DNA of 64,000 nt from Zea mays (taxonomy: Eukaryota; Streptophyta; Magnoliopsida; Poales; Poaceae), in the NCBI RefSeq assembly GCF_902167145.1, contig NC_050102.1, positions 14,384,850-14,448,849 on the forward strand, given 5' to 3'. Below, one piece after another: positions 21,886 through 33,169 of this stretch (within the stretch, counting starts at the first letter, position 1; the number at the start of each line of letters is the position of its first letter). Position numbers and translations under genes: made by a program. The notes under the pieces were generated by a model. The model had not been told where the DNA came from and did no database searches. It was given only the letters and a program-made list of their open reading frames with translations.

Positions 21886-22196
21886 GCGTCGCGCGCTTCG
21901 CCGCGCGACGGATTGTCTAATTTCAGATTCTATTTGTGTGTTGCGTCGTGCGCTTCGTCGCGCGACGATTCATTTTAATTTCAGGTTGTTTAAGGTGTAA
22001 CGCCGCGTGGGTATTCACGCGACGTTCCACTTTGGACTCAGTTTAGTCGACGTATGCCGTCGTGCGTTTCGTCGCGCGACGCTTAACGTCTCCTCATAAC
22101 CAAGGTGAAGTGTCTCGTTGCGTGCCCGGTCGCGCGACAAGTCGTTAACTTCTTAATTTGTTTTAGAGTGCTATGTCGCGCGTCTCGCCGCGCGAC
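21886..22196 (+). repeat. Six-unit stem-loop array in gypsy A 5' LTR, 57-59 bp period
   Basis: Imperfect palindromes of the form GTCGCGCG-loop-CGCGCGAC occur at about 21886, 21943, 22000, 22057, 22115 and 22174. Sequence between stems is much more diverged than the stems. The third unit uses a different stem (CGCGTG...CACGCG) that still pairs. The same array is in the 3' LTR at about 31193-31503. Confidence 0.8.
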
Positions 22197-22477
22197 CATC
22201 CTTTTTATTTATCTCCACCTGCTTATAATGATTAGACATGAAAACATGACTTTACTTTATGCTAAACATAGTGTCTACATTAAATTTCCTTCCATTAAGC
22301 GAGTGGTTAATTTATAATCATGTAACATGATCGTTTCTCGACTGTCTTTTCCTCTTTCTCTCTTAACCGTACTCGCGAGCCCGCGTGAAATGTCTGTTTA
22401 CTTATTGCATTCTATTGAATGGTGTACTGTTCTTTTGTATTAAGTATGTGGATGTATGTATGTTTGCGCTCGCATAG

Positions 22478-23605
22478 AGAACGATCCGGTCGGAGAACCC
22501 GAAGAACCCGCAGGAGAAGCCCCTGAGCAGCAGTCGGTTGGTGGAGGCAAGTGTCCTTTGACCTATCTCTGTCCTATTCATTCTTTAATTCACCTCCCGC
22601 ATTACACATTTATACCTAAGGATTGACTAGCTTTTGTTATCCATGTCCTTGTTTACCTATTTGGGTCGGATTATTACTGTTTAGCTTCATGCTATTGCTC
22701 AACTCTAATCAATGAACATGATGAGATTATCTATGATACGCTGTTTTCCCTTCTCTTATCATGATGTTATACTTGTGGTCTTCAAGGGGGCTCGAGCGGT
22801 TTCTCGAGTGCCTCTCCGTAAGGACCTGTTCTATGGATGACCGCCCGGGAAAACAGTGTAACCATGAGGTTGGAATGGGACGCCCTTAGCTGAATAATTA
22901 GAGGAACCGGGGTGTAGTTCGCTTAGCCGTCGTGCCGTCAATGGGGCTCGGTGTATGCGGCTCGCTCTGCCAAGGTTGATTTGTCCCTTGGGGAGGAGTG
23001 CGGTACATTTAGGAAACCTAACGGGCGACTACAGTCCCGGGGAATCTTTGTAAAGGCTACGTAGTGATGCCCTGCTGGGTCACCTTGGTAGTGATCAATG
23101 GAGAGTCATGATCTCTGGGCAGAAAGGGAATCACGGCTTGTGGGTAAAGTGCACAACCTCTGCAGAGTGTTTGAAAACTGATATATCAGCCGTGCTCGCG
23201 GTTATGAGCGCCCAAGGGAGCTCCAGTGATTAGTGGTACTTGATCAGAGACATTTTGGTTTACAGATGACAATGAGGATGGTTATGATTATGCTTATGGT
23301 AATGGTAAGTGGTATTCTTTCCGTTTGGAAAGGGTACTTTGGGTTAATAACTTGGGTTAATGCTAAAACCTGGCTTTCTACTAGTAAATAATAAACTGAC
23401 CAACTAAAAGCAACTGCTTGACTTACCCCCACATAAAGCTAGTCCACTACAGCCAAACAGGATAATTGCTGAGTATGTTGATGTGTACTCACTCTTGCTC
23501 TACACACCAAACCCCCCAGGTTGTCAGCATTGCAACCACTGCTCAGGAGAAGATGAAGCTGTGGAAGGAGACTTCCAGGAGTTCCAAGACTACGACGAGT
23601 TCTAG
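22478..23605 (+). other. Exon-like acidic mini-ORF inside gypsy A 5' LTR
   Basis: Three segments with splice-like borders: 22478-22546 (after ATAG, before a GC-type donor g/gcaagt), 23266-23304 (after ACAG, before g/gtaagt) and 23520-23605 (after CCCAG, ending at TAG 23603-23605). Each junction is phase 1, so they join in one frame: the first is Glu/Pro-rich (ENDPVGEPEEPAGEAPEQQ), the second Asp/Tyr/Gly-rich (DDNEDGYDYAYGN), the third has CQHCNHC then an acidic tail ending FQDYDEF. Upstream, a gag/gtgagc donor at 21351 is phase-compatible with a long ORF starting at 20979. The 3' LTR keeps the same segments open (31785-31853, 32573-32611, 32827-32912). Whether it is transcribed and spliced is unknown. 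Confidence 0.5.
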
Positions 23606-23866
23606 GTGTGGGTTAGCGGCAACCCCCAGTCGGCTGCCTGTGAAGGCTGCGTTTATCTACGTTTCGTGTTCGCACTTTGATTTATTGTAAGGACTATATG
23701 GACGTCTCAGATGTATGATGTAATCGACTATTATTTCCCTTTTAATACTATTTGAGCACTGTGTGATGATGTCCATGTTATGTAACTGCTGTGTACGTGA
23801 ATAACTGATCCTGGCACGTACATGGTTCGCATTCGGTTTACCTTCTAAAACCGGGTGTGACATAAG

Positions 23867-23879
23867 TGGTATCAAAGCC
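23867..23879 (+). other. gypsy A primer binding site
   Basis: TGGTATCAAAGCC starts 5 nt after the 5' LTR, matching the 3' end of initiator Met-tRNA as in most plant LTR retroelements. Confidence 0.9.
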
Positions 23880-24122
23880 GTGCTGACTGTAGGACCGCTA
23901 ACCTAGGATAGAATGGTCGTTCTAAGGATTATAGACCTCTGTCCCTGCCTTGACTTTGGTACCCCTTCAAAAGTTGGTCATACTGACCAAACCTATGTTC
24001 TACTATATATTATACCTTGCTGAAAATTTTGTTTTATTCTAATCCTTCATTTATTTATGGTTCATTATTTGCTGGTCATATTAATTCTGTTCTCACTCTT
24101 TTGCTTGCGGTGTCTTTTGTAG

Positions 24123-25136
24123 ATGGCTCGTCTTAGACACACTGCACGAAAGTCCGTCATCCCCTTCTTACCCTCCCGCCTTGCTGAGCGTCCGCTTCGC
24201 CGTCCCGTGGCCGGACAGTCCAGCCACTTGGAGAGACTGCACCACCGCCTGCATGAGGAGCAGGAACGTCGACGACAGGAGCAGCAGGGCTCTTCTTTCT
24301 CGCTCCAGCAGGAGATAGAGTCCGTGAGGAGCTGCTCTCTTGTGCTTCCCCTGGAGCCGCCCCCTGCACCACCACTAGGCGCCCCAGCTTCTGGAGGAGC
24401 TGCTGGAGGAGACCCAGACGACGGAGATGGCGACGACAGCCCGAGCCACGACACTGACTTCCCTGCTGACCATGAGCCGGAAGGATGGGTTGCTCGACCC
24501 ATCACTCGCGACACTGCTCGCGGGTGTCACTTCCACGACGCGCTCGACACCCTGCTACGTCAGGCACTTGACCGGCGTACTTGGTCCATCGAGTATCGCT
24601 GTGTGGTCTACCAGCATAGTCGCGGGGTCTACCCGGACCGCTGGGAGGCGACCTGTTTGGTGCGCCGTCTGGAGAACAGTCTCCAGGGCGCGGAGGCTTG
24701 CTCAGAGCACTATTCTATCTCTGAGCGGGACTCAGCTGAGGCAGCCATGCAGGATGCTGCACGACGTGCGCTTTCGCACTACTGCTCGGTTCTCGGTGGG
24801 GTAGCTGACGGTCTCGACCTGAAGTATTACCCTCGCCGTCCATCTGGCAGCACAGGAGGCGTGATTGTTTCACCTGCTAGTGAGGACAATCCTAGGTTGA
24901 GCAGCACAGTCAACCTAGCCACCGTGCTAAACACGGAGCTGGACCATGCATTAGACGAGCTGAGTAGGGCTCGTGCTGAGATCGCCCTGCTGCGGGCTCA
25001 GCGCGCGGAACGTCGTCACATGGATGATGGTTCCCCCGCTCCCGTTGGGACTCAGCACCCGTACCGCTCACCTCGGCGTGGACTCCAGTCTTATGGCAAT
25101 CCCGACTGCAAGACCAAGATAAATCTAGAACCATAG
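24123..25136 (+). CDS. Extra ORF of gypsy A upstream of gag, function unknown
   Basis: A 337-residue open frame, starting MARLRHTARKS, lies between PBS and gag. No family recognised. The N-terminal third is basic and Gln/Glu-rich (LHEEQERRRQEQQ), followed by an Ala/Pro/Gly-rich acidic linker. A compact central part (about residues 145-245) includes WSIEYRCVVYQHSRGVYPDRW, then SEHYSISERDSAEAAMQDAARRALSHYC. A helix of the type AAMQDAARRALSHYC after a beta-rich stretch loosely resembles the end of a dsRNA-binding fold, which is speculative. A coiled-coil-like helix (LDHALDELSRARAEIALLRAQ) lies near residue 290. Unlike gag-pol it has no stops. Confidence 0.6.
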   Translation: MARLRHTARKSVIPFLPSRLAERPLRRPVAGQSSHLERLHHRLHEEQERRRQEQQGSSFSLQQEIESVRSCSLVLPLEPPPAPPLGAPASGGAAGGDPDDGDGDDSPSHDTDFPADHEPEGWVARPITRDTARGCHFHDALDTLLRQALDRRTWSIEYRCVVYQHSRGVYPDRWEATCLVRRLENSLQGAEACSEHYSISERDSAEAAMQDAARRALSHYCSVLGGVADGLDLKYYPRRPSGSTGGVIVSPASEDNPRLSSTVNLATVLNTELDHALDELSRARAEIALLRAQRAERRHMDDGSPAPVGTQHPYRSPRRGLQSYGNPDCKTKINLEP

Positions 25137-25541
25137 ATCGCTAGAGTTGGATCTTGTAATTAATACAAAATATATACGTAGAAGCTACAGTCTTAGCGTT
25201 AGTCTCGCTTTTAGTTAGTCTTAGTTAGACAGGGTAGTTTGCTATATCCTGTGCATCTATGTTTGTCATGATGAACTATGTTTGGTTTGGATTTTTGTAA
25301 TGACTGTCACCAGAGTGTGGGTACCCCCTGCATTATGGTTTACCAGTTATATGTTAATGGAGTTAGTTATATAGTTGGGAAAACCTTTATTCCACTTTCC
25401 TCTTTATCTGAGAAGCTGTGTGGTCTGTGTTGGAGATCAGTGAAGATGCTCATCTGTTCAGTGCTGTTGGAGAATTCTATACTCTTTTCTTATGCTGCAA
25501 GATTTGCCAGATCAGTTCTGATGTGTGGTTGCATTCTGCAG
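25137..25541 (+). other. gypsy A spacer between extra ORF and gag
   Basis: About 400 nt of T-rich, non-coding sequence. No feature recognised apart from its position; it may hold the leader or splice sites for gag expression. Confidence 0.5.
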
Positions 25542-25718
25542 ATGTCAGAGAACAGGCGCAGAGGAGGAAGGCGTGCTCAGTAGGAGCGAGCCGCTCCGCA
25601 GGATGAGGTGCCCCAGCAGCAGCACCTGCCGCCCCCGCCCTCTATGTCGATCGAGCAGATGTTTCTGATGCAGACTCAAGCGGTTCAAGCCATCGGTCAG
25701 ACTCTGGCCGCCATTCAG

Positions 25719-25750
<32 letters not shown>

Positions 25751-28700
25751 AGCACCACCCCAACCTCAGATGCCTCAGATGCCCAGAGACAAGTGTGCTG
25801 AATTCATGAGAGGTCATCCCCCAACGTTCGCTCACTCTTCTGACCCCATGGATGCTGAAGATTGGCTGCGCACTGTGGAGCGGGAGTTGCATACCGCTCA
25901 GTGTGATGACAGGGAGAAAGTCTTGTATGGTCCCCGTCTGTTGAGAGGAGCAGCCCAATCATGGTGGGAGTCTTATCTCGCCACCCATGCCAACCCCGAT
26001 GCCATCACCTGAGAAGAGTTCAGAGGTAGCTTTCGTCAGTACCATGTGCCTGCAGGTCTGATGACAGTGAAGAAGGAGGAGTTCCTGGCCCTCAAGCAAG
26101 GGTCATCATCTGTCAGTGAGTATCGAGACAGGTTTCTGCAGTTGTCTCGCTATGCTCCTGAGGATGTCAACACCGACGCCAAGCGACAGTACCGTTTCTT
26201 GAGAGGCTTGGTTGACCCTCTGCACTACCAACTGATGAATCATACCTTCCCGACATTCCAGCACCTGATTGACAGAGCAATCATGACAGAAAGGAAGCGT
26301 AAGGAGATGGAGGATCGTAAGCGCAAGATTAGTGGACCTCAGCATGGAAGCAGCAGTCGTCCTCGTTTCTCAGGCAATCAACCTCAGCAGTTCAGGCAGA
26401 ACCAGCGTCCACCCCAGCAGCATCAGCAGTTCCAAAGGCAGTATCCTCAGCATCAGTACCAGAACCGTCAGAGCAATCAGTCAGGAGGTCAGTTTCAGAG
26501 GCAGAATCAGCAGACACCTCGTCTTCCTGCCCCAGCAAACCAGCAGAACAGTCAGGCAGCACCAGCTCAGGTTGGAAACAGAGCATGTTTCCACTGTGGA
26601 GAGCAAGGCCACTGGGTGATGCAATGCCCGAAGAAGGCAGCCCAGCAGCAGTCAGGCCCCAATGCCCCAGCAAAGAAGAATGTGTCTCAGCCTGGAGCAG
26701 GCAACCGCTCTCAACCACGCTATAATCATGGGAGACTGAACCACTTGGAGGCTGAAGCAGTTCAGGAGACCCCCGGCATGATAGTAGGTATGTTCCCAGT
26801 CGACTCCCATATTGCAGAAGTGTTATTTGATACTGGAGCAACGCATTCTTTCATTACTGCATCATGGGTAGAAGCACATAATCTTCCAATTACTACCATG
26901 TCAACCCCCATTCAAATTGACTCAGCCGGTGGTAGAATTCGAGCCGATAGCATTTGTTTGAATGTATGTGTGGAAATAAGGGGGATAGCGTTTCCCGCCA
27001 ACCTTATAGTAATGGGTACTCAGGGAATAGATGTCATCCTAGGGATGAATTGGCTAGATAAGTATCAGGCAGTTATCAGTTGTGATCAAAGGACAATCAA
27101 GTTGGTGTCCCCACTAGGAGAAGAAGTGGTGACCGAGTTAGTCCCGCCTGAGCCAAAGAAAGGAAGTTGTTATCAGCTAGCTGTTGATAGCAGTGAAGCA
27201 GACCCAATTGAGAGTATCAAGGTTGTGTCCGAGTTCCCAGATGTGTTTCCAAAGGACTTACTGGGTATGCCACCAGAGCGGAAAGTTGAGTTTGCCATAG
27301 AGCTTCTTCCTGGAACCGCCCCTATCTTTAAGAGAGCTTACAGAATATCCGGACCAGAGTTGGTTGAGCTTAAGAAGCAGATTGATGAGCTGTCAGAGAA
27401 AGGTTACATCCGGCCAAGCACCTCGCCTTGGGCCGCCCCTGTCTTGTTCGTGGAAAAGAAAGATGGCACAAAAAGGTTGTGTATTGATTATCGAGCTTTA
27501 AATGAAGTCACGATCAAGAATAAGTACCCTTTGCCCAGAATAGAAGATCTGTTCGACCAGTTGAGAGGAGCCAGTGTGTTCTCCAAGATTGATCTGAGGT
27601 CAGGTTATCATCAGCTCAGGATCCGACCTTCGGACATTCCGAAGACGGCATTCACTACCAAGTATGGGTTATATGAGTTCACAGTGATGTCTTTTGGTTT
27701 GACCAATGCACCAGCGTTTTTCATGAACTTGATGAACAGTGTATTCATGGATTATCTTGACAAGTTTGTGGTGGTATTCATTGATGACATTCTGGTTTAT
27801 TCTCAAAGCGAAGAAAAACATGCAGATCATTTGAGGATGGTATTGCAGAGATTGCGAGAGCACCAGTTGTATGCAAAGTTGAGCAAGTGTGAGTTCTGGA
27901 TCAGTGAAGTCATGTTCTTGGGTCACATTATCAACAAAGAGGGATTGGCTGTGGATCCAAAGAAAGTGGCAGACATTCTGAACTGGAAAGCGCCAACGGA
28001 TGCTCGAGGAATCAAGAGCTTCATTGGAATGGCCGGATATTATCGGCGATTCATTGAAGGGTTTTCGAAGATTGCGAAACCAATGACAGCATTGCTAGGC
28101 AACAAGGTTGAGTTCAAGTGGACCCAGAAATGTCAAGAGGCCTTTGAAGCGCTGAAAGGGAAGTTGACAACAGCGCCTGTCCTAGTCTTGCCTGATGTGC
28201 ACAAGCCCTTCTTTGTGTACTGTGATGCTTGTTACACAGGTTTGGGATGCGCGTTGATGCAAGAGGGAAGAGTTGTGGCTTACTCGTCCCGACAGCTGAA
28301 GGTTCATGAGAAGAATTACCCAATCCATGACCTAGAGTTGGCAGCAGTGGTTCACGCACTGAAGACATGGAGGCACTATTTGTATGGACAGAAATGCGAT
28401 GTTTACACAGACCACAAGAGTCTGAAGTACATATTCACTCAGTCAGAATTGAATATGAGGTAGCGAAGATGGTTAGAGTTGATCAAAGACTATGAGTTGG
28501 AGATCCATTACCATCCAGGCAAAGCAAACGTAGTGGCAGATGCTTTGAGCAGGAAGAGTCAAGTCAATCTGATGGTCGCTCGTCCGATGCCTTATGAGTT
28601 GGCCAAGGAGTTTGACAGGTTGAGTCTCGGGTTTCTGAACAATTCGCGAGGAGTCACAGTTGAGTTGGAACCTACCTTGGAGCGAGAAATCAAAGAAGCG

Positions 28701-30112
28701 CAGAAGAATGATGAGAAGATCAGTGAGATCCGGCGACTGATTCTAGATGGCAGAGGCAAAGATTTTCGAGAAGATGCAGAAGGCGTGATATGGTTCAAAG
28801 ACCGCTTGTGTGTTCCCAATGTCCAGTCCATTCGGGAGTTGATCCTTAAGGAAGCTCATGAGACAGCCTATTCGATTCACCCTGGTAGTGAGAAGATGTA
28901 TCAGGATCTGAAAAAGAAATTCTGGTGGTACGGAATGAAGAGGGAAATCGCAGAGCATGTGGCTATGTGCGATAGTTGTCGAAGAATTAAGGCAGAGCAT
29001 CAGAGACCAGCTGGATTGTTGCAACCGTTGCAGATCCCTCAGTGGAAATGGGATGAAATCGGCATGGATTTCATAGTCGGATTTCCTCGCACTCGAGCCG
29101 GCTACGATTCTATTTGGGTAGTAGTGGACCGTTTGACCAAGTCAGCCCACTTCATACCTGTCAAGACCAACTACAACAGTGCAGTGTTGGCAGATTGTAT
29201 ATGTCTCGGATCGTTTGTCTTCATGGTGTGCCAAAGAAGATAGTGTCAGACAGAGGAACGCAGTTCACCTCTCATTTCTGGCAGCAGTTGCATGAAGCCT
29301 TGGGCACGCATCTGAATTTCAGCTCAGCTTATCATCCGCAGACAGATGGCTAGACCGAAAGGACCAACCAAATTCTTGAAGACATGTTGAGAGCCTGTGC
29401 GTTGCAAGATCAGTCCGGATGGGACAAGCGATTGCCTTATGCGGAGTTTTCCTATAACAACAGTTACCAGGCCAGTTTGAAGATGTCACCATTTCAAGCG
29501 CTCTATGGGAGGAGTTGTAGAACTCCGTTGCAATGGGATCAGCCTGGGGAAAAGCAAGTGTTCGGGCCAGACATTTTGCTTGAAGCTGAAGAAAACATCA
29601 AGATGGTCCGAGAGAATCTGAAGATAGCGCAATCAAGGCAGCGAAGCTATGCAGACACAAGAAGAAGAGAGCTGAGTTTCGAAGTCGGAGACTTTGTCTA
29701 TCTGAAAGTGTCACCGATCAGAGGAGTCAGAAGGTTCGGAGTCAAAGGCAAGCTAGCACCCCGCTACATTGGTCCATACCAAATCCTCTCAAGGCGTGGA
29801 GAAGTGGCCTATCAGCTCAGTCTGCCAGAGAATTTGTCCGCTGTGCATGATGTCTTTCATGTGTCTCAGTTGAAGAAGTGCTTGCGTGCGCCAGAAGAGC
29901 AGTTGCCAGTGGAAGGTCTTGAAGTCCAGGAGGACTTGACCTACGTTGAGAAGCCAGTGCAGATCCTTGAGGTTGCAGACAGAGTCACTCGAAGGAAGAC
30001 CATCAGAATGTGCAAAGTCAGATGGGATCACCACTCCGAGGAAGAAGCAACCTGGGAGCGTGAAGATGATCTGATGGCTAAATACCCTGAGCTCTTTGCT
30101 AGCCAGCCCTGA
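25542..30112 (+). pseudogene. gypsy A gag-pol polyprotein, broken
   Basis: Reading order: gag start MSENRRRGGRR, poly-Gln (about 25718), retrotransposon gag domain (EFMRGHPPTF...AEDWLRTVE), CCHC knuckle ([14 protein letters not shown]), protease with intact [12 protein letters not shown] with FIDDILVYS, RNase H ([22 protein letters not shown]), integrase zinc region (EAHETAYSIHPG...CDSC), catalytic D in MDFIVG and D in SDRGTQF, and a chromodomain-like C-terminus (VRWDHHSEEEATWERED). Breaks: TAG 25581-25583, TGA 26010-26012, TAG 28461-28463, a single-base frameshift near 29190-29200 in integrase, and TAG 29351-29353. The tail places it in the chromovirus Tekay clade. Without these breaks it would be one polyprotein, the family norm. 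Confidence 0.93.
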
Positions 30113-30148
30113 ATCTCGAGGGCGAGATTCTTTTAAGGGGGATAGGTT
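30113..30148 (+). other. gypsy A 3' end with polypurine tract
   Basis: 'ttttaagggggatagg' ends just before the 3' LTR start at 30149. Confidence 0.8.
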
Positions 30149-33100
30149 TGTAACGCCCTGAATTTGGGGGTAGAATTTTTTTCTTCTTTTCTCTCACCAA
30201 ATTCGGGCGTTACTCTCTTTTCTCTTTCCCCGTTTTGCTCATTCTTCCCAATTTCAAACCAGTATAGTGACAGGTGTTCGTGTCATGTATAAACCAAAAC
30301 CTAAGTGTCATGGGTGTTGCATCATGCCGAAGCACATTTCTTGGTCTGATGTTGAGTGTTCGTCTCGTTCCGTTCCGGATTTCAATTTGCGATTTAATTC
30401 CGTTTAGTGGTCCGCGCGCGTCACGGGTTTTCGATCCGCGAAGAGGCCCGGCCCAGCCCAGCCCAGCCCAGCCCTGCCCGGCCCGATCCGGCCCGGCCCT
30501 GCGCGCCCCTGGCGCCCCACCCCCCCATGCGCCCCCTTCTCCCTCTCTCTCTCATTTGGATCTCCCGCGCAACAACCTCTCCTCTCCCTCTTCCACCTCT
30601 CTCTCCCTGTGGTGCCCTAGGAATTGGAGACGGCGATCACCGGATTTTGGACCCCGAGGTGAGCTCCCCTCCCCTCCCCTTCTCCTCTCTCTCTCCCTCC
30701 TCTTCTTCCTCCCCACGCTCGCCCCCCCTTTCTTCCCCTGCTCGCGCGCGCCCCAGCCCGCCCCTGCTCGCCGGCGGCGCGGCGCCCCTGGCCCCGCGCG
30801 GCGGCGCCCGCCCTCCCCCGGCCCGCGGCGGCGCTCCCCGCCCCTGCCCGTCCGCGGCGGCGGCGCCCGCCCTTCCTCGGCCCCGCGGCGGCGCCCCCCG
30901 CCCTTCCCCGGCCCCGCGGCGGCGCCCCCGCCCCTCCCCGGCTCGCGGCGGCGATCCCGCCCGCCCCTGCTCGCCGGTGCGCGGCCCCCGGCCCCCGGCG
31001 CGGCCCCGGCCGGCCCAGCCGCCCCTGGCCGGTTCAACCCCCCCCCCCCCCCCCGGTTCAACCGCCCCGGCCCCGGATCGGTCGCCCGTTCCCGCGCTCG
31101 GCCTCGTCTGACCGTGTCCCCGCTCGCCCGCGCTCGTGGTGATTATTTTTGTTAGTTGATGGTTAATGTCAAACTCCGTTAGTTAGCGTGCTGCGTCGCG
31201 CGCTTCGCCGTGCGACGGATTGTCTAATTTCAGATTCTATCTGTGTGTTGCGTCGTGCGCTTCATCGCGCGACGATTCATTTTAATTTCAGGTTGTTTAA
31301 GGTGTAACGCCGCGTGGGTATTCACGCGACGTTCCACTTTGGACTCAGTTTAGTCGACGTATGCCGTCGTGCGTTTCGTCGTGCGACGCTTAACGTCTCC
31401 TCATAACCAAGGTGAAGTGTCTCGTTGTGTGCCCGGTCGCGCGACGAGTCGTTAACTTCTTAATTTGTTTTAGAGTGCTATGTCGCGCGTCTCGCCGCGC
31501 GACCATCCTTTTTATTTATCTCCACCTGCTTATAATGATTAGACATGAAAACATGACTTTACTTTACGCTAAACATAGTGTCTACATTAAATTTCCTTCC
31601 ATTAAGCGAGTGGTTAATTTATAATCATGTAACGTGATCGTTTCTCGACTGTCTTTTCCTCTTTCTCTCTTAACCGTACTCGCGAGCCCGCGTGAAACGT
31701 CTGTTTACTTATTGCATTCTATTGAATGGTGTACTGTTCTTTTGTATTAAGTATGTGGATGTATGTATGTTTGCGCTCGCATAGAGAACGATCTGGTCGG
31801 AGAACCCGAAGAACCCGCAGGAGAAGCCCCTGAGCAGCAGTCGGTTGGTGGAGGCAAGTGTCCTTTGACCTATCTCTGCCCTATTCATTCTTTAATTCAC
31901 CTCCCGCATTACACATTTATACCTAAGGATTGACTAGCTTTTGTTATCCATGTTCTTGTTTACCTATTTGGGTCGGATTATTACTGTTTAGCTTCATGCT
32001 ATTGCTCAACTCTAATCAATGAACATGATGAGATTATCTATGATACGCTGTTTTCCCTTCTCTTATCATGATGTTATACTTGTGGTCTTCAAGGGGGCTC
32101 AAGCGGTTTCTCGAGTGCCTCTCCGTAAGGACCTGTTCTATGGATGACCGCCCGGGAAAACAGTGCAACCATGAGGGTGGAATGGGACGCCCTTAGCTGA
32201 ATAATTAGAGGAACCGGGGTGTAGTTCGCTTAGCCGTTGTGCCGTCAATGGGGCTCGGTGTATGCGGCTCGCTCTGCCAAGGTTGATTTGTCCCTTGGGG
32301 AGGAGTGCGGTACATTTAGGAAACCTAACGGGCGACTACAGTCCCGGGGAATCTTTGTAAAGGCTACATAGTGATGCCCTGCTGGGTCACCTTGGTAGTG
32401 ATCAATGGAGAGTCATGATCTCCGGGCAGAAAGGGAATCACGGCTTGTGGGTAAAGTGCACAACCTCTGCAGAGTGTTTGAAAACTGATATATCAGCCGT
32501 GCTCGCGGTTATGAGCGCCCAAGGGAGCTCCAGTGATTAGTGGTACTTGATCAGAGACATTTTGGTTTACAGATGACAATGAGGATGGTTATGATTATGC
32601 TTATGGTAATGGTAAGTGGTATTCTTTCCGTTTGGAAAGGGTACTTTGGGTTAATAACTTGGGTTAATGCTAAAACCTGGCTTTCTACTAGTAAATAATA
32701 AACTGACCAACTAAAAGCAACTGCTTGACTTACCCCCACATAAAGCTAGTCCACTACAGCCAAACAGGATAATTGCTGAGTATGTTGATGTGTACTCACT
32801 CTTGCTCTACACACCAAACCCCCCAGGTTGTCAGCATTGCAACCACTGCTCAGGAGAAGATGAAGCTGTGGAAGGAGACTTCCAGGAGTTCCAAGACTAC
32901 GACGAGTTCTAGGTGTGGGTTAGCGGCAACCCCCAGTCGGCTGCCTGTGAGGGCTGCGTTTATCTACGTTTCGTGTTCGCACTTTGATTTATTGTAAGGA
33001 CTATATGGACGTCTCAGACGTATGATGTAATCGACTATTATTTCCCTTTTAATACTATTTGAGCATTGTGTGATGATGTCCATGTTATGTAACTGCTGTG

Positions 33101-33169
33101 TACGTGAATAACTGATCCTGGCACGTACATGGTTCGCATTCGGTTTACCTTCTAAAACCGGGTGTGACA
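30149..33169 (+). repeat. gypsy A 3' LTR
   Basis: Same structure as the 5' LTR, with scattered substitutions and length changes in C-, CCAG- and GGC-type tracts. It contains the hairpin array (about 31193-31503) and the exon-like segments (31785-32912); a CCG-to-CTG change in the first segment alters one residue without breaking the frame. Confidence 0.95.

Larger units (their letters stand above)
20855..23862 (+). repeat. gypsy A 5' LTR
   Basis: TGTAACGCCC...GGGTGTGACA, 3,008 bp. It contains an extremely GC-rich, proline-coding-like stretch (about 21360-21830), a six-unit hairpin array (21886-22196) and acidic exon-like segments (22478-23605). Long ORFs in the GC-rich part on both strands are compositional and not credible proteins by themselves. 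Confidence 0.95.
20855..33169 (+). mobile_element. Complete Tekay-type Ty3/gypsy retrotransposon (gypsy A)
   Basis: Two LTRs of about 3.0 kb (20855-23862 and 30149-33169), target duplication ATATG on both sides (20850-20854 and 33170-33174), PBS at 23867 and PPT just before the 3' LTR. Internal order is extra ORF, gag, protease, RT, RNase H, integrase, chromodomain-like tail, the chromovirus (Tekay/Del) arrangement. Total 12.3 kb. The LTRs differ by few substitutions plus GC-tract indels, so insertion is recent. gag-pol nevertheless carries four stops and a frameshift, so this copy is not autonomous. Confidence 0.95.

Noticed and set aside
21886..22196. CRISPR-like array
   Set aside because: Plant nuclear DNA; units are diverged stem-loops without unique spacers bounded by exact repeats, and there are no cas genes.
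20855..33169. Endogenous pararetrovirus or other virus-derived insertion
   Set aside because: LTRs, PBS, PPT, target duplication and chromodomain-like integrase tail fit a Ty3/gypsy retrotransposon; no movement or envelope-like protein is seen.
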